Positions 1-8,391 of a stretch of 64,000 bases of DNA are shown here, one piece after another. The stretch lies in contig JAXMAN010000001.1 in NCBI GenBank assembly GCA_046350355.1, forward strand, positions 124,001 through 188,000. The letters are read 5' to 3'. The stretch's first letter is position 1. Every line of letters begins with the position of its first letter. The stretch comes from UBA966 sp046350355. Lineage in GTDB: Bacteria; Planctomycetota; Phycisphaerae; Phycisphaerales; SM1A02. The notes beneath the pieces are model-generated. The model ran no database searches, was not told the origin of the DNA, and saw only the letters and a list, made by a program, of their open reading frames with translations. A program made the position numbers and the translations under genes.

Positions 1-1
1 C

Positions 2-2839
2 GAGGCGCGCGAGCTGCGCCGCTCGGCGGGCCTGTGGATCTTCGTGCCGCTGATCACGCTCGAGTCGGTCGGCGCCTCGGTCTTCGTGCCCGGCCCCTTC
101 GACACGCCGCTGCTGGTGACGCCCGGCTCCTTCGTGGCGCAGGGCTTCAACACCGTCACGCTCTGCTCGCTCCTGCTGCTGCTCTTCTACTTCACCGAGA
201 GCCTGGGCCGCGACGAGCAGACGCGCCTGGCGCCGATGGTGCGCGCGAGCGCCGCGCGCACGACCGCGATCATCGCGGGCAAGGCGCTGGCGATCGTCGG
301 CGTCGTGCTCGCGGCGGTGCTGGTGGCGGTGTGGATGGGCATGCTCATCGCGATGGGCATCCAGACGGTCAAGACGGGGATCTTCATCGCGCCGACGCCG
401 TGGCCGCTGGCCGTGGGCTGGGGCGCGCTGCTGCTGCCCACGGTGATCGCGTGGCTGGGCTTCATCACGCTGTCGTGGGCGCTCACGCGCAACCGATTCG
501 CGACCTACGGGCTCGCGCTCGGCGCGCTCGTGCTCACCGGCTGGTGCACCGTGCGCGGCTGGATGAACTGGGTCTTCAACTGGCACCTGTGGAGCGGCCT
601 GCGCTGGACGGACTTCGGTCCGCTGCAGCTCGACCGCGGCGCCCTGGCGATGAACCGCCTGCTGTGGGTCCTCATGGGCGTCCTCTTCGTCTGGCTCGCG
701 CTGCAGGCGTGGCGGCGCCGCTCGCCGGACGCGCAGGGGATCGTCTCGCGCGTGCAGCCGCGCGCGCTGTGGCGCCCGGGGCTGCGCTTCGCGGCCTTCG
801 CCGCCGCGCCCGCGACGCTGGCGATCGCGCTGGCGGTCATGGTCCGCACGGGCCCCGACGGCAGCCCGATGCGGGAGCTCGCGAAGCAGTACTACCGCAC
901 GAACGCCGAGACCTGGCGCCAGCGCCCGCAGCCGGCGATCAAGGCAATGGACCTCGAGGTGTGGCTGCAGCCCGAAGACAGCAGCTTCCGCGTCGCGGGC
1001 AGCTACGTGCTGGAGAATCCCTTCCCCGAGCCGATGGCGCGCTTCGCGCTCACGCCGGGCGAGCACCTGCAGGAGCTCGTCTTCCGCTTCGACGACGGCA
1101 ACGGCGCGCGCGACTGGACCAGCGAGCAGGCGCGCGAGGCGATGCGCCTGCAGCGCGGCCGCAGCAGCGTCGAGGACAGCGCGGGACTGTGGGTCTTCAC
1201 GCCGCCGAAGCCGCTCGCCAAGGGCGACACCGCGAAGGTCGAGTTCCGCTACTCGGGCAAGTGGCCCGCGGGACTGCGGCGCAATCCGTCCGGCTCCAGC
1301 GAATTCATCCTGCCCGCGGGCGTCGTGCTCAACAACTTCAGCCAGAGCTTCCTGCCCGCGGTGGGCTACTTCGACAACGCGGGGCTCGACGCCGAGGATG
1401 TGCCCGACCAGCGCCGCCCCGATCCCGAGGAGTGGCGCAAGGTCACCAAGCCCGCCTTCGGCACCGGCGGCGAGACGCAGGTCACCGCGCGCGTGCATGT
1501 GCCCGAGGCGTACCGCGCGAACCTCCCCGGCGTGCTCGTGAGCGACAGCGTCGCCGAGGGCACGCGCACGATGGAGTGGACGACCGACCATCCGGTGCGC
1601 TTCTTCAACATCGTCGCGGCCAAGTGGACCGAGGCGAAGGGCGAGCACACCAGCATCTGGCACCTGCCGGGCCACGAGTACAACGTTCCGAAGATGCTCG
1701 AGGCGCTCGACGGCGCGCGCACCTGGTACTCGAAGTGGTTCTGGCCGTACCCGTGGAAGGAGCTGCGCATCAGCGAGTTCGCAGGGCTGGGCGACTACGC
1801 GCAGGGCTTCGCGACCAACATCGTCTTCAGCGAGTCCATCGGATTCAAGGCGAAGCCGACCGAGGAGCAGGACACGCCCTTCATGGTGACCGCGCACGAG
1901 GCGGCGCACCAGTGGTGGGGCAACATCCTCATGCCCGGCGACGGCCCGGGCGGGAACATCCTCAGCGAGGGCATGGCGCACTTCAGCACCGCGCGCCTGG
2001 GACGCCAGCTCCGCGGCGACCGCATGCGTCAGGCGTTCCTGCGCGAGCTGGAGATGACCTACACCGAGCGCCGCAGCGCCGACGACGAACGGCCGCTCGT
2101 GGAGATCGACGGCGCGCGCTCGGGCGACACCACCGTCACCTACGACAAGGGCGGCTGGGTCTTCTGGATGCTCATGAACCACCTGGGCCAGGAGCGGATG
2201 GACAAGGGGCTGCAGGCGTTCATCGGCAAGTTCAAGGACGGACCCGACTACCCGCTGCTGCAGGACCTGGTGGAGACGCTGCGTCCCTTCGCGGCGGACC
2301 AGAAGGCGTACGACGCCTTCGTCGATCAGTGGTTCTTCGACATCGTCGTTCCCGAGTTCAAGGTGGTCTCCGCCGAGACGACGCCCCCCGCGCAGGCGGG
2401 CGAGCCGTGGATCACGCGCGTGCGCGTCTGCAACATCGGCACCGGGACCGTGCCGCTGGAGGTCGCGGTGACCAACGGCGAGGATCGCTGGCCGGCACCC
2501 GGCGCGAAGGACGAGAAGACGGGCGAGCCGCTGGACCAGCAGGCGCAGCGCGCGGAGTACCGCGAGGCGCGCGCGAGCGCCGTGGCCGCGGGCGTCTCCA
2601 CGCGCGACGCGATCGCGCAGGCGCAGGCCGCCAAGCGCCGCGCGGACGAGACGCCCGAGCAGTTCCAGGCGCGCCGCGCCGCCGAGGAGACGGCGCAGGC
2701 CGACGCCGCGAAGGCGCGCGAGGTCGTCTTCGAGATCCGCAGCGACTTCGAGCCCAAGAAGGCGGTCGTCGATCCCGATGTGCAGACGCTGCAGGTGCGG
2801 CGCAAGCAGGCGGAGGCGGATGTGAAGAAGGGGAAGTGA
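2..2839 (+). CDS. ABC-2-type permease / M1 aminopeptidase fusion protein (5' partial)
   Basis: The frame is open from the left edge, so the true start lies upstream. Roughly the first 260 residues seen are hydrophobic, with several membrane segments like an ABC-2 permease. A soluble M1-family zinc peptidase follows. The zinc motif HEAAHQWWGN is at about 1891-1920; the third ligand is the Glu of SEGMAHF, 19 residues on (usually 18). The TYDKGGWVFWML stretch matches the M1 catalytic-Tyr region. The C-terminus is an Ala/Glu/Arg-rich, probably coiled tail. Fused permease-M1 proteins of this kind are known in Bacteroidota and planctomycetes. The transported substrate cannot be told; the ATPase partner is probably upstream. 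Confidence 0.85.
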   Translation, partial: EARELRRSAGLWIFVPLITLESVGASVFVPGPFDTPLLVTPGSFVAQGFNTVTLCSLLLLLFYFTESLGRDEQTRLAPMVRASAARTTAIIAGKALAIVGVVLAAVLVAVWMGMLIAMGIQTVKTGIFIAPTPWPLAVGWGALLLPTVIAWLGFITLSWALTRNRFATYGLALGALVLTGWCTVRGWMNWVFNWHLWSGLRWTDFGPLQLDRGALAMNRLLWVLMGVLFVWLALQAWRRRSPDAQGIVSRVQPRALWRPGLRFAAFAAAPATLAIALAVMVRTGPDGSPMRELAKQYYRTNAETWRQRPQPAIKAMDLEVWLQPEDSSFRVAGSYVLENPFPEPMARFALTPGEHLQELVFRFDDGNGARDWTSEQAREAMRLQRGRSSVEDSAGLWVFTPPKPLAKGDTAKVEFRYSGKWPAGLRRNPSGSSEFILPAGVVLNNFSQSFLPAVGYFDNAGLDAEDVPDQRRPDPEEWRKVTKPAFGTGGETQVTARVHVPEAYRANLPGVLVSDSVAEGTRTMEWTTDHPVRFFNIVAAKWTEAKGEHTSIWHLPGHEYNVPKMLEALDGARTWYSKWFWPYPWKELRISEFAGLGDYAQGFATNIVFSESIGFKAKPTEEQDTPFMVTAHEAAHQWWGNILMPGDGPGGNILSEGMAHFSTARLGRQLRGDRMRQAFLRELEMTYTERRSADDERPLVEIDGARSGDTTVTYDKGGWVFWMLMNHLGQERMDKGLQAFIGKFKDGPDYPLLQDLVETLRPFAADQKAYDAFVDQWFFDIVVPEFKVVSAETTPPAQAGEPWITRVRVCNIGTGTVPLEVAVTNGEDRWPAPGAKDEKTGEPLDQQAQRAEYREARASAVAAGVSTRDAIAQAQAAKRRADETPEQFQARRAAEETAQADAAKAREVVFEIRSDFEPKKAVVDPDVQTLQVRRKQAEADVKKGK

Positions 2840-2885
2840 GCGGGCGCGGGGCGGGCCGCGGGCGCGGCGCGCGCCGCCCCCGCGC

Positions 2886-4352
2886 TCACCCCGCGCGCCA
2901 GGTGATCGACTTCGGCTCGCTGAAGAAGCGCAGCGCCTCGAGGCCGCCCTCGCGGCCCAGGCCGCTGCGCTTCACGCCGCCGAAGGGGACGCGCAGGTCG
3001 CGCACGAGCCAGCAGTTCAGCCAGACGATGCCGGACTCGAGCGCCTCCGCGACGCGCATCGCGCGCGCCTGGTCGCGCGTCCACACCGTGGCGGCGAGGC
3101 CGTATTGGCAGTCGTTGGCGAGCGCGATGGCCTCGGCTTCCGTGTCGAAGGGCAGGAGCGCGACGACGGGACCGAAGATCTCCTCCTGGTTCGTGCGGCA
3201 GCGCATCGGCAGTCCGTCGAGGACGGTCGGCTCGAAGAAGAAGCCGCCGCGCACGCGCTCGGGGAGCGACGCGGGATCGGGCGCACGGCCGCCGCAGTGG
3301 ACGGTCGCGCCTTCCGCGACGGCGGTCTCGACGGCGGCGCGCACCTTCGCCAGGTGCGCCGCGGAGACGAGCGCGCCCTGCTGCGTGGCGGGATCGAGCG
3401 GATCGCCGATGCGCAGCGCGCGGGCGCGCGCGACGAGCGCCTCGCGCAGGCGCGGCAGGAGCGCGCGCTCGACGAGCACGCGGCTCGCGCACAGGCAGAT
3501 CTGCCCCTGGTTCTGGAAGCAGGCGCGCACGAGGCCGTCCACCGTCGCGTCGAAGTCGCAGTCGGCGAAGACCAGCGCGGGGTTCTTGCCGCCCAGCTCG
3601 AGCGCGGTGCGCTTGAACATCGGGCCCGCGCTGCGCATGATGCGCTCGCCGGTGGCGGTGCCGCCGGTGAAGGTGATGACGGGGATGCCCGGATGCTCGA
3701 CGATCGCCGCGCCGGTGCGCGCGCCGGTGCCCTGCACGATGTTGAGCACGCCCGGCGGCAGGCCGGCCTCGCGCGAGAGCGGGCCGAGCGCGGCGGCGGT
3801 CATCGGCGTCTCCTCGCTGGGCTTGGCGACGACGGCGCAGCCCGCGGCGAGCGCGGGCGCGATCTTCCAGGTGAAGAGGTAGAGGGGCAGGTTCCAGGGC
3901 GAGATGCAGCCGGCGACCCCCGCGGCGCGGCGCTGCACCAGGCTGTGCGCGCCGGGCATCTCCAGGCGCTCGTCCGGCTCCCATTCGCGGATCGCCTGCG
4001 CGAAGAAACGCAGGTTCGCGGCGGCGCGCGGGATCTCGACATCGCGCGCGAGCGTCACCGGCTTGCCGCTGTCGATGGACTCGGTGCGCGCGAGCGCCTC
4101 GAGGTCGCGCTCGACGAGCGCGGCGAGGCGGTCGAGCGCGCCAGCGCGCTCCGCGACGGGCGTCGCGGCCCACGCGCGCGCGGCGGCGTGCGCGGCGCGC
4201 GCGGCGTCCTCGACGTCGGCGGCGTCGGAGTCGGGCATGCGCGCGACCGGCGTCCCGGTGGCGGGCTCGACGACCTCGCGCCAGGCGCCGCCGCGCGGCT
4301 CGCGCGCCTCCCCGCCGATCCAGTTGGAAAATATGCCGGGCATGCCCGGCAT
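2886..4352 (-). CDS. Aldehyde dehydrogenase (2-hydroxymuconic semialdehyde dehydrogenase-like)
   Basis: NAD(P)-dependent aldehyde dehydrogenase of about 488 residues, normal length. Visible are ISPWNLP, the cofactor-region TFTGGTATGERI, the ELGGKNPALVF Glu motif, the catalytic Cys in GQICLCASR, and EEIFGPVV. The GQICLCASR form resembles the hydroxymuconic/aminomuconic semialdehyde group, but substrate is inferred only. It is last in a leftward operon SDR > DMT permease > ALDH. Oddly, the start codon and first eight residues (MPGMPGIF) come from a 30-bp perfect palindrome that also occurs inside mnmE. The original start may have been lost or displaced. The family fold begins at about NWIGGE. 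Confidence 0.9.
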   Translation of the reverse strand: MPGMPGIFSNWIGGEAREPRGGAWREVVEPATGTPVARMPDSDAADVEDAARAAHAAARAWAATPVAERAGALDRLAALVERDLEALARTESIDSGKPVTLARDVEIPRAAANLRFFAQAIREWEPDERLEMPGAHSLVQRRAAGVAGCISPWNLPLYLFTWKIAPALAAGCAVVAKPSEETPMTAAALGPLSREAGLPPGVLNIVQGTGARTGAAIVEHPGIPVITFTGGTATGERIMRSAGPMFKRTALELGGKNPALVFADCDFDATVDGLVRACFQNQGQICLCASRVLVERALLPRLREALVARARALRIGDPLDPATQQGALVSAAHLAKVRAAVETAVAEGATVHCGGRAPDPASLPERVRGGFFFEPTVLDGLPMRCRTNQEEIFGPVVALLPFDTEAEAIALANDCQYGLAATVWTRDQARAMRVAEALESGIVWLNCWLVRDLRVPFGGVKRSGLGREGGLEALRFFSEPKSITWRAG

Positions 4353-4357
4353 ATTTT
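4328..4357. repeat. 30-bp perfect palindromic element, copy 1
   Basis: Perfect inverted repeat whose half-site is AAAATATGCCGGGCA, with no spacer. It spans the junction of two leftward genes. Its right-hand TT plus the next base gives the TAA stop of the DMT permease, and its interior gives the ATG start and the first codons of the aldehyde dehydrogenase. An identical 30-bp core lies at 45966-45995 inside mnmE. The AT-rich ends stand out against the GC-rich flanks. It looks like a dispersed palindromic element; no mobility gene is visible. Confidence 0.9.
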
Positions 4358-5333
4358 ACGCGCGGGCGCGGCGCTCGGCGGCCTTCTGCGCGGCGAGCAC
4401 GAGTCCTGCGCCCGCGACCGCCACGACGCCGCCGCCCCACTGCATCGCGTGCAGCCGGTCGCCGAAGATGCCCATCGCCGCCACGCTCACGATGAAGGGC
4501 TGCAGCTGCAGCACGCCCGCGGTCGCGGCGACGCCCAGCCGGTCGATGCTGGCGTAGTACAGGACATGCCCGAGCGCGATCCCCAGGAAGGCGCTCAGCC
4601 CCAGCTCCCACAGCTCGCGCGACTGCAGCTCCAGCACGTCCATGCCGTGGTTGTGCCCGAAGCAGAGCATCCCCACCACCAGCGCCGCCGCCGTGTACAT
4701 CGCGATCACGCCGAAGGCGTAGATCGGGTGGAAGCCGTACATGAAGCGCCGCACGGAGAGGCCGTAGACGCCGTAGCCCAGCCCCGACGCGACGCTCAGC
4801 AGCACGCCGCGCAGCGAGGCGCCGTGCAGGTCCACCTCGCCGCCGAAGAGCACGACGCCGATGCCGCCGATGAGCAGCGCGAGCCCCGCCAGGTAGCGCG
4901 CCGAGCGGATCGTCGCGCGCTCGCCCGGAAAGAGCAGGTACGCGCCCACCGCGACGAAGACCAGCTGCAGCCGCAGCCCGAAGGTCACGATGCCGGGGCT
5001 GACATCGCTGTGCGCCGCCGTGAAGGCCACCTGCGAGGCCGCGTTCACCGCCGCGGGCACGAGCGCCGCCGTCCAGATCGCGCGCGGCAGCCGCCCGCGC
5101 GCCACCGCCCAGACGACCGCGGGCATCCAGAAGAGCGCGCTCGCGCCGTAGCGCCAGCCGTTGTTGGTCCAGTGGTCCAGGTAGCCCGAGAGGTGCTTCA
5201 GGAAGAGCGGCACGCTCGACCAGCACGCCAGCGTGGTGAGCAGGATCAGCACGCCCTGGCTGCGCTGCATGTGGCGCACCGCGGCGCTCGAGACCTCCCC
5301 GGGCACGCGCAGCAGCCGACGGACGCCGCTCAT
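4356..5333 (-). CDS. DMT-family (EamA) membrane transporter
   Basis: About 325 residues with roughly ten hydrophobic helices and the two-fold EamA repeat of drug/metabolite transporters. Helices include GVLILLTTLACWSSVPLFL near the N-terminus and a C-terminal GGVVAVAGAGLVLAAQ. Such proteins export or import small metabolites; the substrate is unknown. The start is chosen because ATG overlaps the TGA of the upstream SDR gene (ATGA), showing translational coupling. The TAA stop is completed by the 30-bp palindrome, so the C-terminus RRARA may be set by that insertion. Confidence 0.85.
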   Translation of the reverse strand: MSGVRRLLRVPGEVSSAAVRHMQRSQGVLILLTTLACWSSVPLFLKHLSGYLDHWTNNGWRYGASALFWMPAVVWAVARGRLPRAIWTAALVPAAVNAASQVAFTAAHSDVSPGIVTFGLRLQLVFVAVGAYLLFPGERATIRSARYLAGLALLIGGIGVVLFGGEVDLHGASLRGVLLSVASGLGYGVYGLSVRRFMYGFHPIYAFGVIAMYTAAALVVGMLCFGHNHGMDVLELQSRELWELGLSAFLGIALGHVLYYASIDRLGVAATAGVLQLQPFIVSVAAMGIFGDRLHAMQWGGGVVAVAGAGLVLAAQKAAERRARA

Positions 5334-6148
5334 CCCAGCGCCAGCCGTCCGCCGTCCACGGGCAGGTTCACGCCGGTGAGGTAGCTGCCGGCGGGCGAGG
5401 CCAGGAAGAGCGCCACCGCCGCGATCTCCTCGGGCGCGCCGAAGCGGCCCATCGGCACCGTGCGCAGCGCGTCCGCCTCGACCTCGGGAATCGTCATGCC
5501 GGCGCGGCGCGCGCGCCCCTCGAAGAGCGCGTCCAGGCGCGCGGTCTTCGTGTAGCCCGGCAGGATCGTGTTCACCGTGATCCCGAATGGGGCGAGCTCC
5601 ACCGCCAGCGTGCGCGCCCAGTTGGCGACCGCCGCGCGGATCGTGTTGCTCACGCCCAGCCCGCGGATCGGGGTGACGACGCTGGTGCTGGCGATGTTGA
5701 CGATGCGGCCGTAGCGCGCCTCGCGCATGCCAGGCGCGAAGACCTGCACGAGCGCCTGGCTCGAGAGCAGGTGCATCTCGAAGGCGCGCAGGAAGTCCTC
5801 GGACTTGGCCTCGACGGCGGGGCCGGGGGCGGGGCCGCCCGTGTTGTTCACCAGGATGTGCACCGGGCCGGCGCTCTTGAGGTGCGTCTGCGCGGCGAAC
5901 TCGACCTCGCGCGCGCTGCGGAAGTCGACCTCGACGCTCCAGTGCTTCTGCCCGGCGGCGCGGGACATCTCCTCCATGACGCGCATCAGCCCCTGGTCGT
6001 TGCGGCCGCAGACGGTGACGGTGGCGCCGGCGGCGGCCATCGCGACCGCGGTCGCGCGCCCGATGCCCTGCGTCGCGCCGCAGACGAAGGCGTGCCGTCC
6101 CGCCAGCGGGAAGTGGCCGGAAGCCGAGGCGCTCGATGCCGTGCTCAT
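5330..6148 (-). CDS. Short-chain dehydrogenase/reductase, atypical active site
   Basis: Rossmann-fold SDR of 272 residues. The nucleotide site VCGATQGIGRA, the NNTGGPAPG strand (in place of NNAG) and the C-terminal PVDGG are clear. The usual Tyr-x-x-x-Lys pair is missing: after the Ser strand IVNIASTSV the active-site helix reads LGVSNTIRAAVANWA, so Tyr is Asn-like and Lys is Arg. A known SDR subgroup shares this change, so catalysis may differ or be lost. The start MSTASS is preferred over an upstream in-frame Met because the divergent promoter (6158-6174) lies between them. First gene of the SDR-DMT-ALDH operon. Confidence 0.85.
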   Translation of the reverse strand: MSTASSASASGHFPLAGRHAFVCGATQGIGRATAVAMAAAGATVTVCGRNDQGLMRVMEEMSRAAGQKHWSVEVDFRSAREVEFAAQTHLKSAGPVHILVNNTGGPAPGPAVEAKSEDFLRAFEMHLLSSQALVQVFAPGMREARYGRIVNIASTSVVTPIRGLGVSNTIRAAVANWARTLAVELAPFGITVNTILPGYTKTARLDALFEGRARRAGMTIPEVEADALRTVPMGRFGAPEEIAAVALFLASPAGSYLTGVNLPVDGGRLALG

Positions 6149-6157
6149 GGTCGGGAA

Positions 6158-6174
6158 AGCGTATCCACTACGAT
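6158..6174. promoter_or_regulatory. Back-to-back divergent -10-like boxes
   Basis: On the minus strand TACGCT ends 9 nt before the SDR start. On the plus strand TACGAT ends 8 nt before the kinase start. The two boxes are only 5 bp apart, so each promoter's -35 region would lie in the other gene's first codons. This implies mutually exclusive or coordinated firing and very short or absent leaders. Inferred from sequence and spacing only. Confidence 0.45.
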
Positions 6175-6182
6175 GCGCGCCG

Positions 6183-8363
6183 ATGGAGACGGGCGCCGCG
6201 AACGATCCGCAGGGCAGCCGCGATGCGCGCGGCGCGCCCCGCGACGCCGACCTCCCCCCCACCGTCTCCGCGCCCGCGCCGACCTCGCCGCTGGCCAAGC
6301 CCGCCGAGGAGATTGCGGGCGTCCACCTGGGTCCCTACGAAGTGAAGGCGCTGCTGGGCGAGGGCGGCTTCGGCGCCGTCTACCTGGGCGAGCAGCGCGA
6401 TCCCGTGCGGCGCCTCGCGGCGATCAAGGTCATCCGTCCCGGCCGCGAGGGGCAGCACTTCGCCGAGCGCTTCGGCGCGGAGCGGCGCATCCTCGCCTCG
6501 ATGGACCACCCCAACATCGCGCGCATCCTGGATGCGGGCGAGACCACCGACGGCAAGCAGTGGATCGCGATGGAGTACGCGCCGGGGCTGCCGATCTCGC
6601 GCTACTGCGACCAGAACCGGCTCACCGTGCGCGACCGCGTCGCGCTCATGCGCACCGTCGCCGACGCGGTCGGATTCGCGCACGAGAAGGGCGTGGTGCA
6701 CCGCGACCTGAAGCCGGGCAACGTCCTCGTCTCCGTCGACGGCGGGCGCCACGTGCCCAAGGTGATCGACTTCGGCATCGCAAAGGTGCTCGGCGGCGAC
6801 GCGACCGCGGGCGAGACGGGCCAGGTGCTGGGCACGCCGGGATTCATGGCCCCCGAGCAGACCGTCAGCGCGGGCTACGACGCCGATCCGCGCGCGGACG
6901 TCTATTCGCTGGGCGCGATGCTCTACCTGCTGCTGGCGGGCGCGATGCCCTTCGACCACGCCGATCCCGCCGCGGGCGCGCTGCGCGTGCGCGACGAGGA
7001 CGCGCCGCCGATGGCCGCGCGCTTCCACGCGCTCCCCGCGACGGAGCAGGCGGAGATCGCGCGCAACCGCCGCTCGGATCCGCGCGCGCTGGGCCACGAG
7101 CTGGCGGGCGAGCTGGAGACGATCGTCGCCAAGTGCCTCGACCGCGACCGCATGCGCCGCTACGCCAACGCGGGCGCGCTCGTCGCGGAGCTGGACCGCT
7201 GGGAGCAGTCGCGGCCGCTGGAGGCGATGCCCGACACCGTCGGCTACCGCATGCGCAAGTTCGTGCAGCGCCACTTCAGCTCGGTGGTGCTCGCGGTGCT
7301 GCTCTTCCTCTCCGTCGCGGTCGGCGGCGCGGTGAGCGCGGTGGGCTGGTACCTCGCGAGCGAGCGGCTGGAGGAGGCGCGCGCCGCCGAGCACCGGCTC
7401 GGGCTGGAGGCGAGCGAGGCGCGCGCCGCGGTCGCCTTCATCGGCAGCGTGCTCGAGTCCGCCAGCATCGACGCCGCGCCCAAGGGCGCGCAGACGACGG
7501 TGCTCGACATGCTGCGCCAGGCCGAGGCGCACGCCGACCAGACGCTGCGCGACCGCCCCGCCACCGACTGCGCCGTGCGCCTGGCGCTCGGGCGCGTCTA
7601 CACGACGCTCGCGATGCCCGACGACGCGCAGCGCAACCTCATCCGCGGCCTCTCGCTCGCCGAGAGCGCCTACGGCCGCCCGAGCACGCAGCTCGCCGCG
7701 ATGTACGCCGCGCTCGCGGAGGTCACACGCGCGCGCCGCAACTATCCCGCCGCGCGCGAGCTGCTGCGCCAGTCCGACGACATCCTGCGCGCGCTCCCCG
7801 AACCGCCGCTGCGCGAGCTGGTCGCCAACCGCATCGCCGACGCGGACATCCAGATCGACGCGGGCGAGGCCGCCGCCGCGCTCGGCACGCTCGAGACCGC
7901 GCAGCGCCTGGCGCAGGAGTGCACGCCCGCGGACACCGACGCGCTCGGCTCGATCGAGTGGTACCGCTCGATGGCGTACCTCGCGCTCGGTCGCTACGCC
8001 GACGCGCTCGCCGCGGCGGACCGCAACCTCGCCGCGAACAAGGCGCGCCTGCCCGACAATCACTGGTGGATCGCCGAGACGCAGACCGCGCGCGCCGCCG
8101 CGCTCGCGGGGCTGGGGCGCACCGAGGAGGCGGAGACGACCCTGCACCTGGCGCTGCCGCAGCTTGAGCACGCGCTCTCCCCCGACGCGCGCGCGCTGCG
8201 CAAGGCGCTCGCCCGCGCGGCCTTCGTCGAGGAGAAGGCCGGCCACCCGCAGGAGGCCGCCGCCCTGCGTGCCCGGGCCGAGGCGAAGCCGGGCGCGAAG
8301 GCCCGGCCCGCCGTCCCGCCCCCGCCCGCGGGAACCCCCGGCGCGCAGGCACCGCCGGGGTAG
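6183..8363 (+). CDS. Membrane Ser/Thr protein kinase with C-terminal TPR-like sensor region
   Basis: A 726-residue Hanks-type kinase. Glycine loop GEGGFG at about 60-64, catalytic Lys in AAIKVI near 82, HRDLKPGN at 173-180, DFG at 196-198 and APEQ near 224 are intact, so it should be active. One membrane helix follows (about 366-390, SSVVLAVLLFLSVAVGG). The outer C-terminal half is helical with TPR-like repeats of the kind common in planctomycete kinases. ATG 6183 is chosen because the TACGAT box is 8 nt upstream. The stop is 28 nt before an FHA-sigma factor gene, an obvious phosphorylation partner. Confidence 0.92.
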   Translation: METGAANDPQGSRDARGAPRDADLPPTVSAPAPTSPLAKPAEEIAGVHLGPYEVKALLGEGGFGAVYLGEQRDPVRRLAAIKVIRPGREGQHFAERFGAERRILASMDHPNIARILDAGETTDGKQWIAMEYAPGLPISRYCDQNRLTVRDRVALMRTVADAVGFAHEKGVVHRDLKPGNVLVSVDGGRHVPKVIDFGIAKVLGGDATAGETGQVLGTPGFMAPEQTVSAGYDADPRADVYSLGAMLYLLLAGAMPFDHADPAAGALRVRDEDAPPMAARFHALPATEQAEIARNRRSDPRALGHELAGELETIVAKCLDRDRMRRYANAGALVAELDRWEQSRPLEAMPDTVGYRMRKFVQRHFSSVVLAVLLFLSVAVGGAVSAVGWYLASERLEEARAAEHRLGLEASEARAAVAFIGSVLESASIDAAPKGAQTTVLDMLRQAEAHADQTLRDRPATDCAVRLALGRVYTTLAMPDDAQRNLIRGLSLAESAYGRPSTQLAAMYAALAEVTRARRNYPAARELLRQSDDILRALPEPPLRELVANRIADADIQIDAGEAAAALGTLETAQRLAQECTPADTDALGSIEWYRSMAYLALGRYADALAAADRNLAANKARLPDNHWWIAETQTARAAALAGLGRTEEAETTLHLALPQLEHALSPDARALRKALARAAFVEEKAGHPQEAAALRARAEAKPGAKARPAVPPPPAGTPGAQAPPG

Positions 8364-8391
8364 CCTTTCCCGTCGAAGGAGCTTCATCCCC

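Noticed and set aside
34..3882. 1,282-codon plus-strand ORF
   Set aside because: Arg/Ala/Gly-rich shadow frame across the M1 fusion gene and the antisense of the dehydrogenase; a product of high GC at third codon positions.
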